This document shows positions 63,427-64,000 of a DNA stretch of 64,000 nt, piece by piece. The DNA is from Hippasteria phrygiana (Eukaryota; Echinodermata; Asteroidea; Valvatida; Goniasteridae): the NCBI GenBank assembly GCA_037893225.1, contig JAZGUH010000536.1:124001-188000 (forward strand), written 5' to 3'. Both the position numbers and the translations under genes were made by a program. How positions within the stretch are numbered: the first letter of the stretch is position 1; each line of letters opens with the position of its first letter. Under the pieces are notes generated by a model. It did not search any database. It saw nothing but the letters and a program-made list of their open reading frames with translations, and had not been told where the DNA came from.

Positions 63427-64000
63427 TTGGCCGGAAAGAAAATAAACATTGCGAGGTTTGAATTTTCTCCACAAGTTTTACCTCTAAGAAGCCGCCGATA
63501 ATTGCAACGTGTAGCGCCAGATCTAAGCTATCCATACATGTCAAAATTACTGAATTTTGTTGATATTTCATGCAATTATGAATGAGTAAAGCAAGTCCAT
63601 ACCCCAGGGAATTTGACATGCATGGAGCAATAAATAGACGGTAACATGTACACAGATGTTGGCCGGAAAGAAAATAAACATTGCGAGGTTTGAATTTTCT
63701 ACACAAGTTTTAACTCTAGGAAGCCGCCGATGATTGCAACATGTAGCGCCAGATCTAAGCTATCCATACATGTCAAAATTACTGAATTTGGTTGATATTT
63801 CATGCAATTATGAATGAGTAAAGCAAGTCATACCCCAGGGAATTTGACAGGCATGGAGCAATAAATAGAAGGTAATATGCACACAGATGTTGGCCGGAAA
63901 GAAAATAAACATTGCGAGGTTTGAATTTTCTCCACAAGTTTTAACTCTAAGAAGCCGCCGATAATTGCAACATGTAGCGCCAGATCTAAGCTATCCATAC
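63427..64000. repeat. Satellite continues to the window edge
   Basis: The end of U, then F, a G-type monomer and 58 bases of the next one. The array runs on beyond the window. Confidence 0.9.

Larger units (their letters stand above)
1..64000. repeat. Satellite DNA array, 231/232-base monomer, fills the window
   Basis: The same unit recurs head to tail from the first base to the last, always in one orientation, with starts at 1, 233, 465, 697 and so on to 63,943. Phase gives 276 complete monomers and a 58-base partial one if every length change is a one-base loss (about 90 of them). Any two monomers differ at only a few sites. No mobile element, unique spacer, inversion or microsatellite interrupts it, and neither edge of the array is in the window. 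Each monomer carries a BglII site (AGATCT, bases 40-45 of the first). Long, homogeneous, higher-order satellites of this kind are known from centromeric and heterochromatic DNA of eukaryotes; that this is such a locus is inference. The family and species are not recognised. Confidence 0.98.
58381..64000. repeat. W-phased unit 4, not closed within the window
   Basis: It begins with the fifth W monomer and follows unit 3 at a 3,707-base shift to about 61,100. A 2,318-base tandem duplication (58,791-63,426) then lengthens it. No further W monomer appears before 64,000, so the unit is at least 5,620 bases. It lacks caatcaat in its D monomer. Confidence 0.82.

Noticed and set aside
1..64000. CRISPR array
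   Set aside because: The unit is 232 bases with no unique spacers; all of it is repeated.

Overview
The whole 64,000-base window is one uninterrupted satellite DNA array. A 232-base monomer, with a common 231-base form, is repeated head to tail in one orientation. It fills the window from the first base to the last. Counting phase from the first base, there are 276 complete monomers plus a 58-base start of a 277th. That count assumes all length variation is single-base loss, which gives about 90 lost bases over the window. I see no gene, RNA gene, transposon, CRISPR array, microsatellite expansion, strand switch or unique sequence. The first monomer has 89 G+C of 232 bases (38%).

An array this long, this homogeneous and with this higher-order organisation points to a nuclear eukaryotic genome, most likely pericentromeric, centromeric or other heterochromatin in a long-read assembly. 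I do not recognise the monomer family and cannot name the species. There is no CENP-B box match, so a centromere role would need chromatin data.

The monomers are not all alike. About a dozen diagnostic sites combine into recurring types, given letter labels in the entries, and these follow one another in set orders as higher-order repeats. The higher-order unit changes along the window. From 1 to 6,722 there is a 9-monomer block seen twice, 5,099 bases apart. From 6,723 to 14,132 there are two 3,705-base 16-mers, each made of two related 8-mers. From 14,133 to about 31,000 lies a mosaic with a 9-monomer cassette used three times and shifts of 3,242, 3,937, 4,864 and 5,096 bases. From 31,039 to 40,768 there are two almost identical 4,865-base 21-mers, plus the start of a third. 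From 44,942 there are units phased on one distinctive monomer, 2,782, 3,707, 3,243 and 3,707 bases long. From 58,791 to 63,426 there is a 2,318-base tandem duplication whose junction can be placed within about nine bases.

At least twelve monomers are chimeras that begin as one type and end as another. Several coincide with gain or loss of whole monomers, so the window reads as a record of repeated unequal exchange and local amplification. Open reading frames occur all along the minus strand, but they read the same DNA in two frames in succession and are by-products of a repeat whose length is not a multiple of three.
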